DNA of 16,849 nucleotides. It comes from an uncultured Polaromonas sp. GTDB lineage: Bacteria > Pseudomonadota > Gammaproteobacteria > Burkholderiales > Burkholderiaceae. The stretch's first letter is position 1. Every line of letters starts with the position of its first letter. Shown piece after piece: positions 1 through 9,800 of this stretch. The notes beneath the pieces are model-generated. The model was not told where the DNA came from. It made no database searches and saw only the letters and a program-made list of their open reading frames with translations. The stretch lies in NCBI GenBank assembly GCA_946479075.1, contig CAMLDT010000059.1:1-16849 (forward strand). The letters run 5' to 3'. The translations under genes and the position numbers were made by a program.

Positions 1-1
1 G

Positions 2-1324
<1,323 letters not shown>

Positions 1325-1329
1325 CTTTT

Positions 1330-1764
1330 TCAGGGGGCTGGCGGGATGGCCTCAGGCAACTTCTCCGGCCGCCGCCACAGCCAGACCAGCACGCAGGCCA
1401 TGACAGCGATGGCCACCAGCGCCACCCAGCGCTTCGGCAGGGTTCCCAGCATGATCAAGGCGCTGCCGCTCATGGTCAGGGTCGCCAGCCATTTGGCGCG
1501 CCGGCGCACCACACGGCCGCGCCGCCACTCCGTCAACATCGGCCCGAAGGCGCGGTGAGCTTCCAGCCAGGCCAGCAGTTTCGGTGAACTGCGGGCCGCA
1601 GCCCAGGCCGACAGCAGGATGAAGGGAACCGTCGGCAGCACCGGCAGGAACAGGCCGATGATGCCCAGCACGAGGCTGGCGAGCGCCAGGACTATCAGCA
1701 GCCAGCGCACCGGTGCGGCGGGCGGCGCAGTAGCCGTGGAGGTTTGATCAGAACGTTCATCCAT
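1330..1764 (-). CDS. DUF454 (YbaN-like) inner-membrane protein
   Basis: Function unknown; small integral membrane protein of the DUF454/YbaN family. The family signature is clear: LGIIGLFLPVLPTVPFILLS (residues 33-52), then AARSSPKLLAWLEAH and the FGPMLTEWRRGRVV stretch. Hydrophobic segments lie at about 21-56 (probably a hairpin of two helices) and at about 94-130 (one or two helices). From the ATG at 1764 the product is 144 residues, near the usual ~125. An in-frame ATG at 1851 would add 29 residues, including a low-complexity stretch encoded by an octamer tandem repeat; I prefer 1764 because the added part is unlike the family. No good Shine-Dalgarno is seen; a CAAAAT box ends 5 bases before the ATG. 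The gene is convergent with ligA and divergent from the nucleotidyltransferase gene. Confidence 0.85.
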   Translation of the reverse strand: MDERSDQTSTATAPPAAPVRWLLIVLALASLVLGIIGLFLPVLPTVPFILLSAWAAARSSPKLLAWLEAHRAFGPMLTEWRRGRVVRRRAKWLATLTMSGSALIMLGTLPKRWVALVAIAVMACVLVWLWRRPEKLPEAIPPAP

Positions 1765-1769
1765 ATCCC

Positions 1770-1775
1770 ATTTTG
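1770..1775 (-). promoter_or_regulatory. Candidate -10 box (CAAAAT) just upstream of the DUF454 gene
   Basis: On the minus strand CAAAAT is separated by 5 bases (GGGAT) from the ATG at 1764. This spacing would put the transcript start at or next to the ATG. No convincing -35 is seen. The same arrangement recurs before mntA, map and yciB. Weak on its own. Confidence 0.3.
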
Positions 1776-1792
1776 CCGTGCGACATGGGTGA

Positions 1793-1824
1793 ACTCTGCT
1801 GTTCTGCTGTTCTGCTGTTCTGCT
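1793..1824. repeat. Octamer tandem repeat, GTTCTGCT x3 plus one degenerate unit
   Basis: Three identical GTTCTGCT units (1801-1808, 1809-1816, 1817-1824) are preceded by a degenerate unit ACTCTGCT (1793-1800). It lies in the 147-base gap between the divergent DUF454 and nucleotidyltransferase genes. The 8-base unit is not a multiple of three. Confidence 0.85.
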
Positions 1825-1899
1825 GATCTGGGACTTCCCTGGCGTGGTCACGGGGCTTTACGGTGTTCAGGCGTCCATCCGGCGCTACTGGCAAGACGG

Positions 1900-1905
1900 T
1901 AAACT
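1900..1905 (+). promoter_or_regulatory. Candidate -10 box (TAAACT) just upstream of the nucleotidyltransferase gene
   Basis: TAAACT is followed by 6 bases (GCGGCC) and then the ATG at 1912. There is no Shine-Dalgarno between box and ATG. If used, it would give a transcript starting at or within a base or two of the start codon. No good -35 is visible. Confidence 0.35.
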
Positions 1906-1911
1906 GCGGCC

Positions 1912-2202
1912 ATGAATCGTCAAACAGCACTCAGGCTTCTGTCAGAGCACAAATCACGTTTGGTCAGCCGGTTTGGCGTGACCAAACTTGCTTTGTTTGG
2001 GTCGACTGCCCGGGATTCTGCAACAGACCAAAGTGATGTCGATGTGCTTGTCGCCTTCGATGGCCCTGCGACCTCAGCCCGCTATTTCGGCGTGCAGTTT
2101 TACCTCGAAGACCTTTTGGACTGCCGCGTTGATCTGGTCACAGAGAAAGCGCTTCGAGCCGAATTCCGGTCCTACGTCGAGCAGGATGCTGTTCATGTCT
2201 GA
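1912..2202 (+). CDS. mntA: MNT-domain nucleotidyltransferase, MntA-type antitoxin
   Basis: A minimal nucleotidyltransferase of 96 residues. In characterised MntA/HepT pairs this protein neutralises the HEPN toxin by transferring AMP from ATP to a tyrosine of the toxin. Visible: the GS signature followed by the metal-binding acidic pair, LFGSTARDSATDQSDVDV (Gly30-Ser31, Asp42 and Asp44), and a third acidic position in DCRVDLV (Asp74). All the catalytic residues expected for an active enzyme are present. It overlaps the downstream HEPN gene by 8 bases, typical of a co-translated pair. The DNA of this pair looks less GC-biased at third positions than its neighbours, which fits later acquisition. 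The ATG at 1912 is the only sensible start. The family is secure; antitoxin activity is inferred from the pairing. Confidence 0.88.
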   Translation: MNRQTALRLLSEHKSRLVSRFGVTKLALFGSTARDSATDQSDVDVLVAFDGPATSARYFGVQFYLEDLLDCRVDLVTEKALRAEFRSYVEQDAVHV

Positions 2203-2533
2203 CCTCGTGCCAAACAGGGAATGGCGGTTTTATATTGATGACATGCTCGGTTTCTGTGCCCGCGTGCAGACCTTTACGGCCGGGCTTGATCAAGCAGGAT
2301 TTGTTGCCGATGCGCTGCACTTTGATGCCACGGTCCGCAATCTTGAGTTGATTGGCGAGGCTGCCACGCATATCCCGGAATCTGCCCGTGCCTCATTTCC
2401 GCAAATTCCGTGGCGCATGCTCATCGCCACGCGCAATCGGCTCATTCACGGCTATCTGGGTATCGACAACGACACGCTCTGGAGTATTGTTGAGACCGAT
2501 GTCCCGGCATGCTGGTTGGGTTGCAAAACCTGA
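2195..2533 (+). CDS. hepT: HEPN-domain (DUF86) toxin, HepT-type, C-terminus probably frameshifted
   Basis: The partner of the upstream nucleotidyltransferase; HepT proteins act as RNases or tRNA-targeting toxins in the cytoplasm. The product is 112 residues from the ATG at 2195, which overlaps the antitoxin stop. Visible: the conserved helix with NLELIGEAA (residues 49-57), [16 protein letters not shown] (72-87) with the R-x4-H active motif (Arg80, His85) and Tyr87 of the HxY signature that MntA modifies, and [10 protein letters not shown] (95-104). Odd: after VPA the frame ends in a tail (CWLGCKT) unlike the family. The next forward frame from 2509 reads [14 protein letters not shown], a natural continuation of the last helix, and stops at 2551-2553 across the def start. 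A one-base loss (or sequencing error) near 2508 is the simplest explanation. The active-site motif is intact, so the protein might still work. Confidence 0.85.
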   Translation: MSDLVPNREWRFYIDDMLGFCARVQTFTAGLDQAGFVADALHFDATVRNLELIGEAATHIPESARASFPQIPWRMLIATRNRLIHGYLGIDNDTLWSIVETDVPACWLGCKT

Positions 2534-2549
2534 AAGCGAAGTGCGCCCC

Positions 2550-3089
2550 ATGACCATCCGCGAAATTCTCAAAATGGGCGATCCGCGCCTGCTCCGTGTT
2601 GCCCCGCCCGTGACCGCGTTCGACACCGACGCGCTCCATCTGCTGGTGGCCGACATGTTCGACACCATGCGTTCGGTCAACGGCGCCGGCCTGGCTGCCC
2701 CGCAGATCGGCGTGGATCTGCAACTGGTGATTTTCGGCACCGACGCGGTCAACCCGCGCTACCCGGACGCGCCGCTGGTGCCGCGCACCGTGCTGCTCAA
2801 CCCGGTGATCACGCCCTTGTCGGATGAGGAAGAAAGCGGCTGGGAAGGTTGCCTCTCGGTGCCCGGCCTGCGCGGGCTGGTGCCGCGTTATTCACGCATT
2901 CGCTACACCGGCTTCGACCCGTATGGCGACCCGATTGACCGCACGGTGGACGGCTTTCATGCGCGGGTGGTGCAGCATGAGTGTGACCACCTGATCGGCA
3001 AGCTTTACCCGATGCGCATCCGCGACTTCACGCAGTTTGGTTTCACCGAGGTGCTGTTTCCCGGGCTGGATGCTTCAGAAGACGATTGA
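2550..3089 (+). CDS. def: Peptide deformylase
   Basis: Removes the formyl group from the N-terminal Met of new proteins, using a bound metal ion; cytoplasmic, acting at the ribosome exit before methionine aminopeptidase. All three family motifs are present: [10 protein letters not shown] (residues 46-55), WEGCLSVPG with the metal-binding Cys, and the HExDH motif as QHECDHLIG. The 179-residue length is normal. The start [15 protein letters not shown] matches the usual N-terminus and fixes the ATG at 2550; an earlier in-frame opening at 2352 lies within hepT. GAAAGCGAAG upstream can serve as the ribosome binding site. The sequence looks like the second deformylase type of Burkholderiales rather than the copy next to fmt; that is from memory. 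The gene is probably co-transcribed, and perhaps translationally coupled, with the upstream toxin-antitoxin pair. Confidence 0.96.
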   Translation: MTIREILKMGDPRLLRVAPPVTAFDTDALHLLVADMFDTMRSVNGAGLAAPQIGVDLQLVIFGTDAVNPRYPDAPLVPRTVLLNPVITPLSDEEESGWEGCLSVPGLRGLVPRYSRIRYTGFDPYGDPIDRTVDGFHARVVQHECDHLIGKLYPMRIRDFTQFGFTEVLFPGLDASEDD

Positions 3090-3108
3090 CTGGGTCTGCC
3101 GTAAATGA

Positions 3109-3127
3109 TCTCATGTTTAACATGAGA
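3109..3127. repeat. Perfect 9-bp inverted repeat after def
   Basis: TCTCATGTT (3109-3117) and AACATGAGA (3119-3127) are exact complements around a single T. It lies 19 bases past the def stop in an AT-rich stretch. It could be an operator-like palindrome or part of a transcript end. Confidence 0.8.
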
Positions 3128-3161
3128 AAATCAATATAACTTATTGATTTTTATAAGTTAT
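3127..3161. terminator. AT-rich nested hairpins between convergent def and glnD (possible bidirectional terminator)
   Basis: Two perfect inverted repeats overlap. AAAATCAATA (3127-3136) pairs with TATTGATTTT (3142-3151) across a 5-base loop. ATAACTTAT (3136-3144) pairs with ATAAGTTAT (3153-3161) across an 8-base loop. They share bases 3136 and 3142-3144, and each loop holds part of the other stem, so only one can form at a time. The location between two gene ends suggests transcript termination. The stems are almost entirely A/T, unlike a GC-stem plus T-run terminator, so the role is uncertain. Confidence 0.4.
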
Positions 3162-3183
3162 CAGGCTTTAAGAATTCACCAAT

Positions 3184-5817
3184 TCAGGCGGCCAATGCTT
3201 CCAGGATCTCGGTCTCGATGGCGATCTGGGCCTTGTTTTGCTGCAACTCGGGTCCGTCGATCAGAAAGGTGTCTTCGACCCGTTCGCCCAGGGTGGTGAC
3301 CTTGGCAAGCTGCAGATTGATGCGGTGGTGGGCGAGAACCCGGGCAATCGAATACAGCAGCCCGACCCGGTCACTGGCGGAAACACTGAGCAGCCAGCGT
3401 TGGCCTTTTTCGTCGGGGCGCAGATCGACCCGCGGCGCAATCGGAAAGCTTTTGACCCGGCGTGATACCCGGCCCTTGCCGGGCGGCGGCAGCGGGTTGT
3501 TTTCTTCAATCGTGCGGTCGAGGTCGGCTTCGACCATGGCCACCAGCTCGCGGTAATGGTCGGCCAGGGTCGGGCTGACGACCTGGAAGGTGTCCAGGGC
3601 GTAACCGGGCGAGCCCTTGTACGGCTTGGCGGTGTGGACCTTGGCGTCGAGGATGCTGAAGCCGGCCTCCTCGAAATAACCGCAGATGCGGGCAAACAGG
3701 TCGGGCGTGTCGGGCGTGTAGACCAGCACCTGCATGCCTTCGCCGGCGGCCGAGCGGCGCGCCCGCACCACACATCGGGCCGTGCCCACATGCCGCGACA
3801 GGTGGCGCGCGTGCCAGGCGATGTCGCTGGCCTCGTGGCGCATGAAATAACTGACATCCAGCGTGTCCCACAGCGCTTTGTGCGCCTCAAACGGCTCGGC
3901 GTGCAGGGCCAGCATGGTCAGCGCCTCGCGTTTTCGGGACTCGACTTCGGCGTCGGCATCCGGTGCGCGTCCGCCCAGCACGCGCAGGGTGTAGCGGTAC
4001 AGGTCTTCCAGTAGTTTGCCTTTCCAGGCGTTCCAGACCTTGGGACTAGTGCCGCGGATGTCGGCCACGGTGAGCAGGTACAAGGCCGTCAGATAACGCT
4101 CGTTGCCCACGCGTTTTGCAAACGCGTTGATGACTTCGGGGTCGCTGAGATCTTCTTTTTGGGCGATGCGGCTCATGGTCAGGTGTTCACCGACCAGGAA
4201 TTCGATCAAGCGGGCGTCCTCGGCGGCAATGCCGTGCTGGCGGCAGAACACCCGCACGTCCAGGCAGCCGAGCTCGGAATGGTCGCCGCCGCGGCCCTTG
4301 GCGATGTCGTGGAACAGCGCGGCGATGTAGAGAATCCAGGGCTTGTCCCAGCCGGCCGCCAGCTGCGAGCAGGACGGGTATTCATGCGCATGTTCGGCCA
4401 TGAAAAAGCGCCGCACATTGCGCAGCACCATCAGGATGTGCTGGTCCACGGTGTAGACGTGGAACAGGTCGTGCTGCATCTGCCCGACGATCTTGCGGAA
4501 CACCCACAGGTAACGGCCCAGCACCGAGGTCTGGTTCATCAGCCGCATGGCGTGCGTGATGCCAGACGGTTGCTGCAGGATCTGGCGGAAGGTGTTGCGG
4601 TTGACGGGGTCGCTGCGAAAGCCCGCATTCATGATGCCGCGGGTGTTGTAGAGGGCGCGCAGGGTGCGGGCCGACAGGCCGCGGATGCCCGGCGTGGTCT
4701 GGAACAGCAAAAAGGTTTCGAGGATGGCGTGCGGCTCGCGCTCGTAGAGGTCATCGCTGGCCACTTCGATCATGCCGCCCCGGTCGAAGAAACGCTCATT
4801 GATGATCCGCATCGGCGCCGTGTGCGGATGGATGCGCTCCCCGATGTTCAGCAGCAGGATCTGGTTCAGCTGGGTCACCGCCTTGGCCGCCCAGTAATAA
4901 CGCTTCATCAGCGCCTCGCTGGCGCGGCGCGGAAGCTTGGTCCCATCGTCAGATTGCGCTGAATAGCCGAAGGACTCAGCCACCGCCGTCTGCAGGTCAA
5001 ACACGAGACGGTCTTCGCGCCGGCCCGAAATCAGGTGCAGGCGCGCGCGGATCAGGCTCAGCAAGGCCTCATTGGCCTTGATCTGGCGCACCTCGAAGGC
5101 CGTGGCCAGGCCGTTGCGCGCCAGTTCATCCCAGGTTTTGCCCAGCCCCGCCGCATTGGCCACCCACAGCACCACCTGCAGATCGCGCAGGCCGCCCGGC
5201 GACTCCTTGCAGTTGGGCTCCAGCGCATACGGGGTGTTTTCGAACTTGTTGTGGCGCTGGCGCAGCTCCAGGGTCTTGGCCACATAAAAGGCCTGCGGGT
5301 CCATCACTCGATCCAGTTCGGTGGTCAGCGCCGAAAAAATCTTGGTGGAGCCGGCAATCAGGCGCGCTTCCAGCATCGAGGTTTGCACCGTGACGTCCCG
5401 GGCGGCCTCCTCGGCGCAGTCCTTCACCGTGCGCACGCTGGAGCCGATCTCCAGCCCGCTGTCCCAGCAGGCGCCTATGAAGTTTTCAATCTTGCTTTTG
5501 AGCGCCGGATTGCCCTCCACCTGCGAGTCGTCGCGCAGCAGCAGCAGCACATCCACATCCGAATTGGGAAACAGCTCGCCGCGGCCGAAACCGCCGACGG
5601 CCACCAGTGCGCAGCCGACCGGAAAATCCGCCGCTTGCCAGAGCTGGCGCAGGGTCGCATCGGTGTGGCGGGCCAGCCGGCGCAGCAGGCTGTGGATGCC
5701 GCGGGTGGAGGAGCCGCTACCGGCCAGCGAAGCCAGCAGCGCGGTCTTGCCGGCGCGGTATTGTTCACGCAGGGCGGCCGCTTCGGTCATGGCCGGTGAA
5801 GAATGCGCGGACAGCAT
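3184..5817 (-). CDS. glnD: Bifunctional uridylyltransferase/uridylyl-removing enzyme GlnD (PII regulator)
   Basis: Senses glutamine and adds UMP to, or removes it from, PII proteins (GlnB/GlnK), thereby controlling glutamine synthetase and nitrogen genes; cytoplasmic. It has 877 residues (E. coli about 890). Visible in order: nucleotidyltransferase domain with [16 protein letters not shown] (75-90); the central region with [11 protein letters not shown] (204-214); the HD hydrolase domain with [16 protein letters not shown] (502-517); two C-terminal ACT domains (about 693-770, and 808-877 with [15 protein letters not shown]) that bind glutamine. It lies 33 bases downstream of map, so the two probably form one transcript, an arrangement I recall from other Burkholderiales. 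The start is uncertain: ATG at 5817 (used here) or at 5790 ([10 protein letters not shown]); neither has a clear ribosome binding site. Confidence 0.96.
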   Translation of the reverse strand: MLSAHSSPAMTEAAALREQYRAGKTALLASLAGSGSSTRGIHSLLRRLARHTDATLRQLWQAADFPVGCALVAVGGFGRGELFPNSDVDVLLLLRDDSQVEGNPALKSKIENFIGACWDSGLEIGSSVRTVKDCAEEAARDVTVQTSMLEARLIAGSTKIFSALTTELDRVMDPQAFYVAKTLELRQRHNKFENTPYALEPNCKESPGGLRDLQVVLWVANAAGLGKTWDELARNGLATAFEVRQIKANEALLSLIRARLHLISGRREDRLVFDLQTAVAESFGYSAQSDDGTKLPRRASEALMKRYYWAAKAVTQLNQILLLNIGERIHPHTAPMRIINERFFDRGGMIEVASDDLYEREPHAILETFLLFQTTPGIRGLSARTLRALYNTRGIMNAGFRSDPVNRNTFRQILQQPSGITHAMRLMNQTSVLGRYLWVFRKIVGQMQHDLFHVYTVDQHILMVLRNVRRFFMAEHAHEYPSCSQLAAGWDKPWILYIAALFHDIAKGRGGDHSELGCLDVRVFCRQHGIAAEDARLIEFLVGEHLTMSRIAQKEDLSDPEVINAFAKRVGNERYLTALYLLTVADIRGTSPKVWNAWKGKLLEDLYRYTLRVLGGRAPDADAEVESRKREALTMLALHAEPFEAHKALWDTLDVSYFMRHEASDIAWHARHLSRHVGTARCVVRARRSAAGEGMQVLVYTPDTPDLFARICGYFEEAGFSILDAKVHTAKPYKGSPGYALDTFQVVSPTLADHYRELVAMVEADLDRTIEENNPLPPPGKGRVSRRVKSFPIAPRVDLRPDEKGQRWLLSVSASDRVGLLYSIARVLAHHRINLQLAKVTTLGERVEDTFLIDGPELQQNKAQIAIETEILEALAA

Positions 5818-5850
5818 CAGCAGCAGGCGCAGGAACCGGTGGGCGCCGGC

Positions 5851-6705
5851 TCAGGCGGAAGCGTCGGCGGTGACCGGCGCAGAGGCGGCGTGGTAAGCCG
5901 CCACGAAGTCCGGTGTCGCCGGGCTGCCGGCCGACAGGGTCAGCACCTCATAGCCGGTGGGGGTCACCAGAATCGTGTGTTCCCACTGGGCCGACAGCGA
6001 GTGGTCGCGCGTGACGATGGTCCAGCCGTCTTTTTCCGGGCCGTCCTTGATGTCGCGCTTGCCGGCGTTGATCATGGGTTCGATGGTGAAGGTCATGCCG
6101 GGCTTCAGTTCTTCCAGCGTGCCGGGGCGGCCGTAATGCAGGACCTGCGGCTCTTCATGGAAGCGCTGGCCGATGCCATGGCCGCAGAATTCACGCACCA
6201 CCGAAAAGCCCTGTTTTTCGGCAAACACCTGGATGGCGTGGCCGATGTCGCCCAGCCGCACGCCTGGCTTGACGCGCATGATGCCCTGCCACATGGCCTC
6301 GAAGGTGACCCGGCACAGGCGTTTGGCGGCAATCGACACGTCGCCGATCATGTACATGCGGCTGTTGTCGCCGTACCAGCCATCCTTGGTGATGACGGTG
6401 ACATCGATGTTCATGATGTCGCCTTTTTTCAGCGGCTTGTCGTTCGGGATGCCGTGGCAGACCACATGGTTCAGCGAGGTGCACAGCGAAGCCGGGTAGG
6501 GCGGGTAACCGGGCGGCTGATAACCCAGGGTGGCCGACACCGTGCCCTGCACATTGACCATGTAGTCGTTGGCCAGCTTGTCGATCTCGCGGGTGGTGAC
6601 ACCGGCCTTGACGAAGGGGGTCAGGTAGTCCAGCACCTCGGACGCCAGTTTGCAGGCGACACGCATGCCCTCGATGCCTGCCGCGTCTTTGTACGTAATG
6701 CTCAT
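5851..6705 (-). CDS. map: Methionine aminopeptidase, type I
   Basis: Removes the initiator Met from new proteins after deformylation; cytoplasmic metalloenzyme. It has 284 residues. The five metal ligands can be assigned: Asp101 (NIDVTV), Asp113 (WYGDNS), His176 (CGHGIG), Glu209 (TIEP) and Glu242 (WEHT); the substrate-binding His lies in CHGIP and HEEP is at 183-186. One extra residue separates the two Asp ligands compared with E. coli, and the loop PPGYPPYPAS (64-73) is longer. The ATG at 6705 starts the family-like MSITYKDAAGIEGMR; an upstream ATG at 6753 would add 16 unconserved residues. No Shine-Dalgarno precedes 6705; GATAAT lies 6 bases upstream, so the mRNA may be leaderless. It is the first gene of the map-glnD operon and divergent from purL by 115 bases. 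Confidence 0.97.
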   Translation of the reverse strand: MSITYKDAAGIEGMRVACKLASEVLDYLTPFVKAGVTTREIDKLANDYMVNVQGTVSATLGYQPPGYPPYPASLCTSLNHVVCHGIPNDKPLKKGDIMNIDVTVITKDGWYGDNSRMYMIGDVSIAAKRLCRVTFEAMWQGIMRVKPGVRLGDIGHAIQVFAEKQGFSVVREFCGHGIGQRFHEEPQVLHYGRPGTLEELKPGMTFTIEPMINAGKRDIKDGPEKDGWTIVTRDHSLSAQWEHTILVTPTGYEVLTLSAGSPATPDFVAAYHAASAPVTADASA

Positions 6706-6711
6706 GCGGCA

Positions 6712-6717
6712 ATTATC
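6712..6717 (-). promoter_or_regulatory. Candidate -10 box (GATAAT) for the map-glnD operon
   Basis: GATAAT on the minus strand is separated by 6 bases (TGCCGC) from the map ATG at 6705. The -35 region is not recognisable. A normal 6-7 base distance from -10 to start would place transcription initiation at the ATG. The same box and spacing precede yciB. Confidence 0.45.
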
Positions 6718-6759
6718 CCACTTGCCCGCGATACGGGGAGCCAGGGCGGCCATCGCTGA

Positions 6760-6765
6760 TAAAAT
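6760..6765 (+). promoter_or_regulatory. Candidate -10 box (TAAAAT) for purL
   Basis: TAAAAT in CTGATAAAATTCAGG lies 55 bases before the purL GTG, in the divergent map-purL gap. A TTGCCC at 6722-6727 is too far away to be its -35. The leader would be about 49 bases. Confidence 0.35.
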
Positions 6766-6820
6766 TCAGGGTTAACCAGCACCCCCGGCAGCCGCCGACA
6801 ACCACAAGGCCACCGCCACC

Positions 6821-9800
6821 GTGACCCTGCACCTGACGACTTTCGAGGGCGATGCCCACGGCATCAGCGCCCTGAGCGACTTCCGCGTCCAGCAACTGCT
6901 TCCCCGCCTCCAGGCCATAGAACCCAAAATCAGCGGCATCAGCGCACGTTTTGTGCATCTGGTCGCCACTGAGGCCCCGCCGGATGAGGCACTCCGGTCC
7001 CGGCTGGCCGCGCTGCTCAGCTACGGCGAACCCGCGGTACCGGTCGCTGCCGACAGCCTGCTGTTCATCGTTTCGCCGCGTTTCGGCACAGTCTCGCCCT
7101 GGGCCTCCAAGGCCACCGACATCGCCCACAACTGCGGGCTGGCGGTCAAGCGCATCGAACGCATCACCGAATACCGCGTCAGCCTGACAGCAGGCTTTTT
7201 CAGCAAGAGTGCGCTCAATGCTGTCCAGCGTGGCCAGGTCGAAGCCCTGCTGCATGACCGCATGACCGAAAGCGTGATGGTCGACCGGGCGCAGGCCGCG
7301 GGCCTTTTCACCGAGTTGCAGGGTGCGCCGCTGCAGACCATTGATGTTCTGGGCGGGGGAAAAGCCGCGCTGGAAGCCGCCAACAGCGAGTTCGGCCTGG
7401 CACTGGCCGCCGACGAGATCGATTACCTGGTGAACGCCTTCACCGGCCTGCAGCGCAACCCGACCGACGTCGAACTGATGATGTTTGCCCAGGCCAACAG
7501 CGAACATTGCCGCCACAAGATCTTCAACGCCGACTTCATCATCGACGGCGTGGCCCAGAACATCAGCCTGTTCGGCATGATCCGCAACACCGAAAAGCTG
7601 CACCCGCAGCACACCGTGGTGGCGTATTCCGACAATGCTTCCGTCATGGAAGGCATGCCGGTCCAGCGTTTTTATGCCAAATCGGGCTCCAGCCCACAGG
7701 GGACGGGCGTAAGCAGCTATCAAACTTATAGCGCGTCGGATGACGTGCTGACCCACGTGCTGATGAAGGTGGAAACCCACAACCACCCCACGGCGATTTC
7801 GCCCTTCCCGGGCGCCTCCACCGGCGCCGGCGGCGAAATCCGCGACGAGGGCGCCACCGGCCGCGGCTCCAAACCCAAGGCGGGCCTGACTGGTTTCACT
7901 GTCTCGCGCCTGTTTGACGACAAGGGCAACAGTTATGGCAAACCCGGCCATATCGCCAGCCCGCTGCAGATCATGACCGAGGGGCCGCTGGGCGGCGCGG
8001 CTTTTAACAATGAGTTCGGCCGTCCCAACCTGGCGGGTTACTTCCGCGAATACGAGCAGACCGTGGGTGGCCAGCGCTGGGGTTATCACAAGCCCATCAT
8101 GATCGCCGGCGGTGTCGGCACCATCGACGCGCGCCTGACGAAGAAGATCCTGTTCCCGGCCGGCACCTTGCTGATCCAGCTCGGCGGCCCCGGTATGCGC
8201 ATCGGCATGGGCGGTAGCGCGGCCAGTTCCATGGCCTCGGGCGCCAACGCCGCCCAGCTCGACTTTGATTCCGTGCAGCGCGGCAACCCCGAGATCGAAC
8301 GCCGCGCCCAGGAGGTCATCAACCAGTGCGCCCAGCTCGGCACGAACAACCCGATCCTGGCGATCCACGACGTCGGCGCCGGCGGCCTGTCCAATGCTTT
8401 TCCCGAACTGGTCAACGACGCAGGGCGGGGCGCACGCTTCGATTTGCGCGCGGTACCGCTGGAAGAAAGCGGCCTGTCGCCCAAGGAAATCTGGAGCAAC
8501 GAAAGCCAGGAACGTTATGTGATGGCGATTGCGCCGGAGTCGCTGCCGCAGTTCCAGGCCTTTTGTGAGCGTGAGCGTTGCCCGTTTGCGGTGATTGGTG
8601 TGGCGACCGAGGAAAAGCAGCTGGTGCTGTCGGACCTCCCCGTTCGCCCTGAGCCTGTCGAAGGGATGGTTTCGACAAGCTCAGCCCGAACGGAACCCGT
8701 GAACATGCCGATGAACGTTTTGCTCGGCAAACCGCCCAAGATGCAGCGCGATGTGACCTCCGTCCGCAACGACATCAAACCCATCACCCTGACCGGCGTG
8801 GACCTGCAAAAAAGCGTAATTGCCGTGCTGAGCCACCCGACGGTCGCGTCCAAGCGCTTCCTGATCACCATCGGCGACCGCACCGTGGGCGGCCTGACGC
8901 ACCGCGACCAGATGGTCGGCCCCTGGCAGGTGCCGGTGGCCGATTGCGCGGTGACGCTGGCCGACTACGCCGGTTTTGCCGGCGAAGCCATGAGCATGGG
9001 CGAACGCACGCCGCTGGCGGCTGTGAATGCCGCCGCGTCCGGCCGCATGGCGGTGGCCGAAGCCATCACCAACCTGCTGGCCGCACCGATTGAACTCCCG
9101 CGTATCAAGCTGTCGGCCAACTGGATGGCGGCCTGCGGCGAGCCCGACCAGGACGCGGCGCTGTATGAAACCGTGAAAGCCGTCGGCATGGAACTGTGCC
9201 CGGCGCTGGGCGTGTCGATTCCGGTCGGCAAGGATTCGCTGTCCATGCGCACGGTCTGGACCGACGACGGCGCCGGCAAGAAAGTGACTTCGCCGGTCTC
9301 GCTGATCGTCAGCGCCTTCGCGACGCTGCCCGACGTGCGCGGCACCTTGACGCCGCAGCTCGACGCGACAGAAGCCGACACCACCCTGATCCTGATCGAC
9401 CTCGGCAAGGGCAAAAACCGCATGGGCGGCTCCATCCTGGCGCAGACGCTGGACATTGGAGACGGCGAAGTGCCGGACCTGGACGAGCCGCAAGACCTGG
9501 TGAACCTCGTCAACGCGATCAATGCCCTGCGTGCGCAAGGACGGGTGCTGGCCTACCACGACCGCAGCGACGGTGGCCTGTTCGCCACCGCCTGCGAAAT
9601 GGCGTTTGCCGGCCATGTCGGCGTGTCGCTCAACATCGACATGCTGCTGCTCGAAGGCGATGGCATCTCCGACAGTCGCATGGACAGCGGCGACAGCAAG
9701 AACTGGGCGTCGCAGGTCGGTGCACGTCGTGAAGAGTTGACGCTCAAGGCCTTGTTCAACGAAGAACTCGGCGCCGTGATCCAGGTGCACACGGACGTGC

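Noticed and set aside
1912..2533. MNT/HEPN pair as part of an abortive-infection or CRISPR-linked defence system
   Set aside because: No other defence gene, CRISPR repeat array or mobile element is next to it; both neighbours are housekeeping genes.
3136..3161. AT-rich palindrome as a dif (XerC/XerD) site
   Set aside because: It lacks the conserved XerC and XerD half-site sequences of proteobacterial dif sites.
6713..8368. 551-codon open frame on the minus strand
   Set aside because: It overlaps purL and runs across the map-purL promoter gap; composition is that of a shadow frame.
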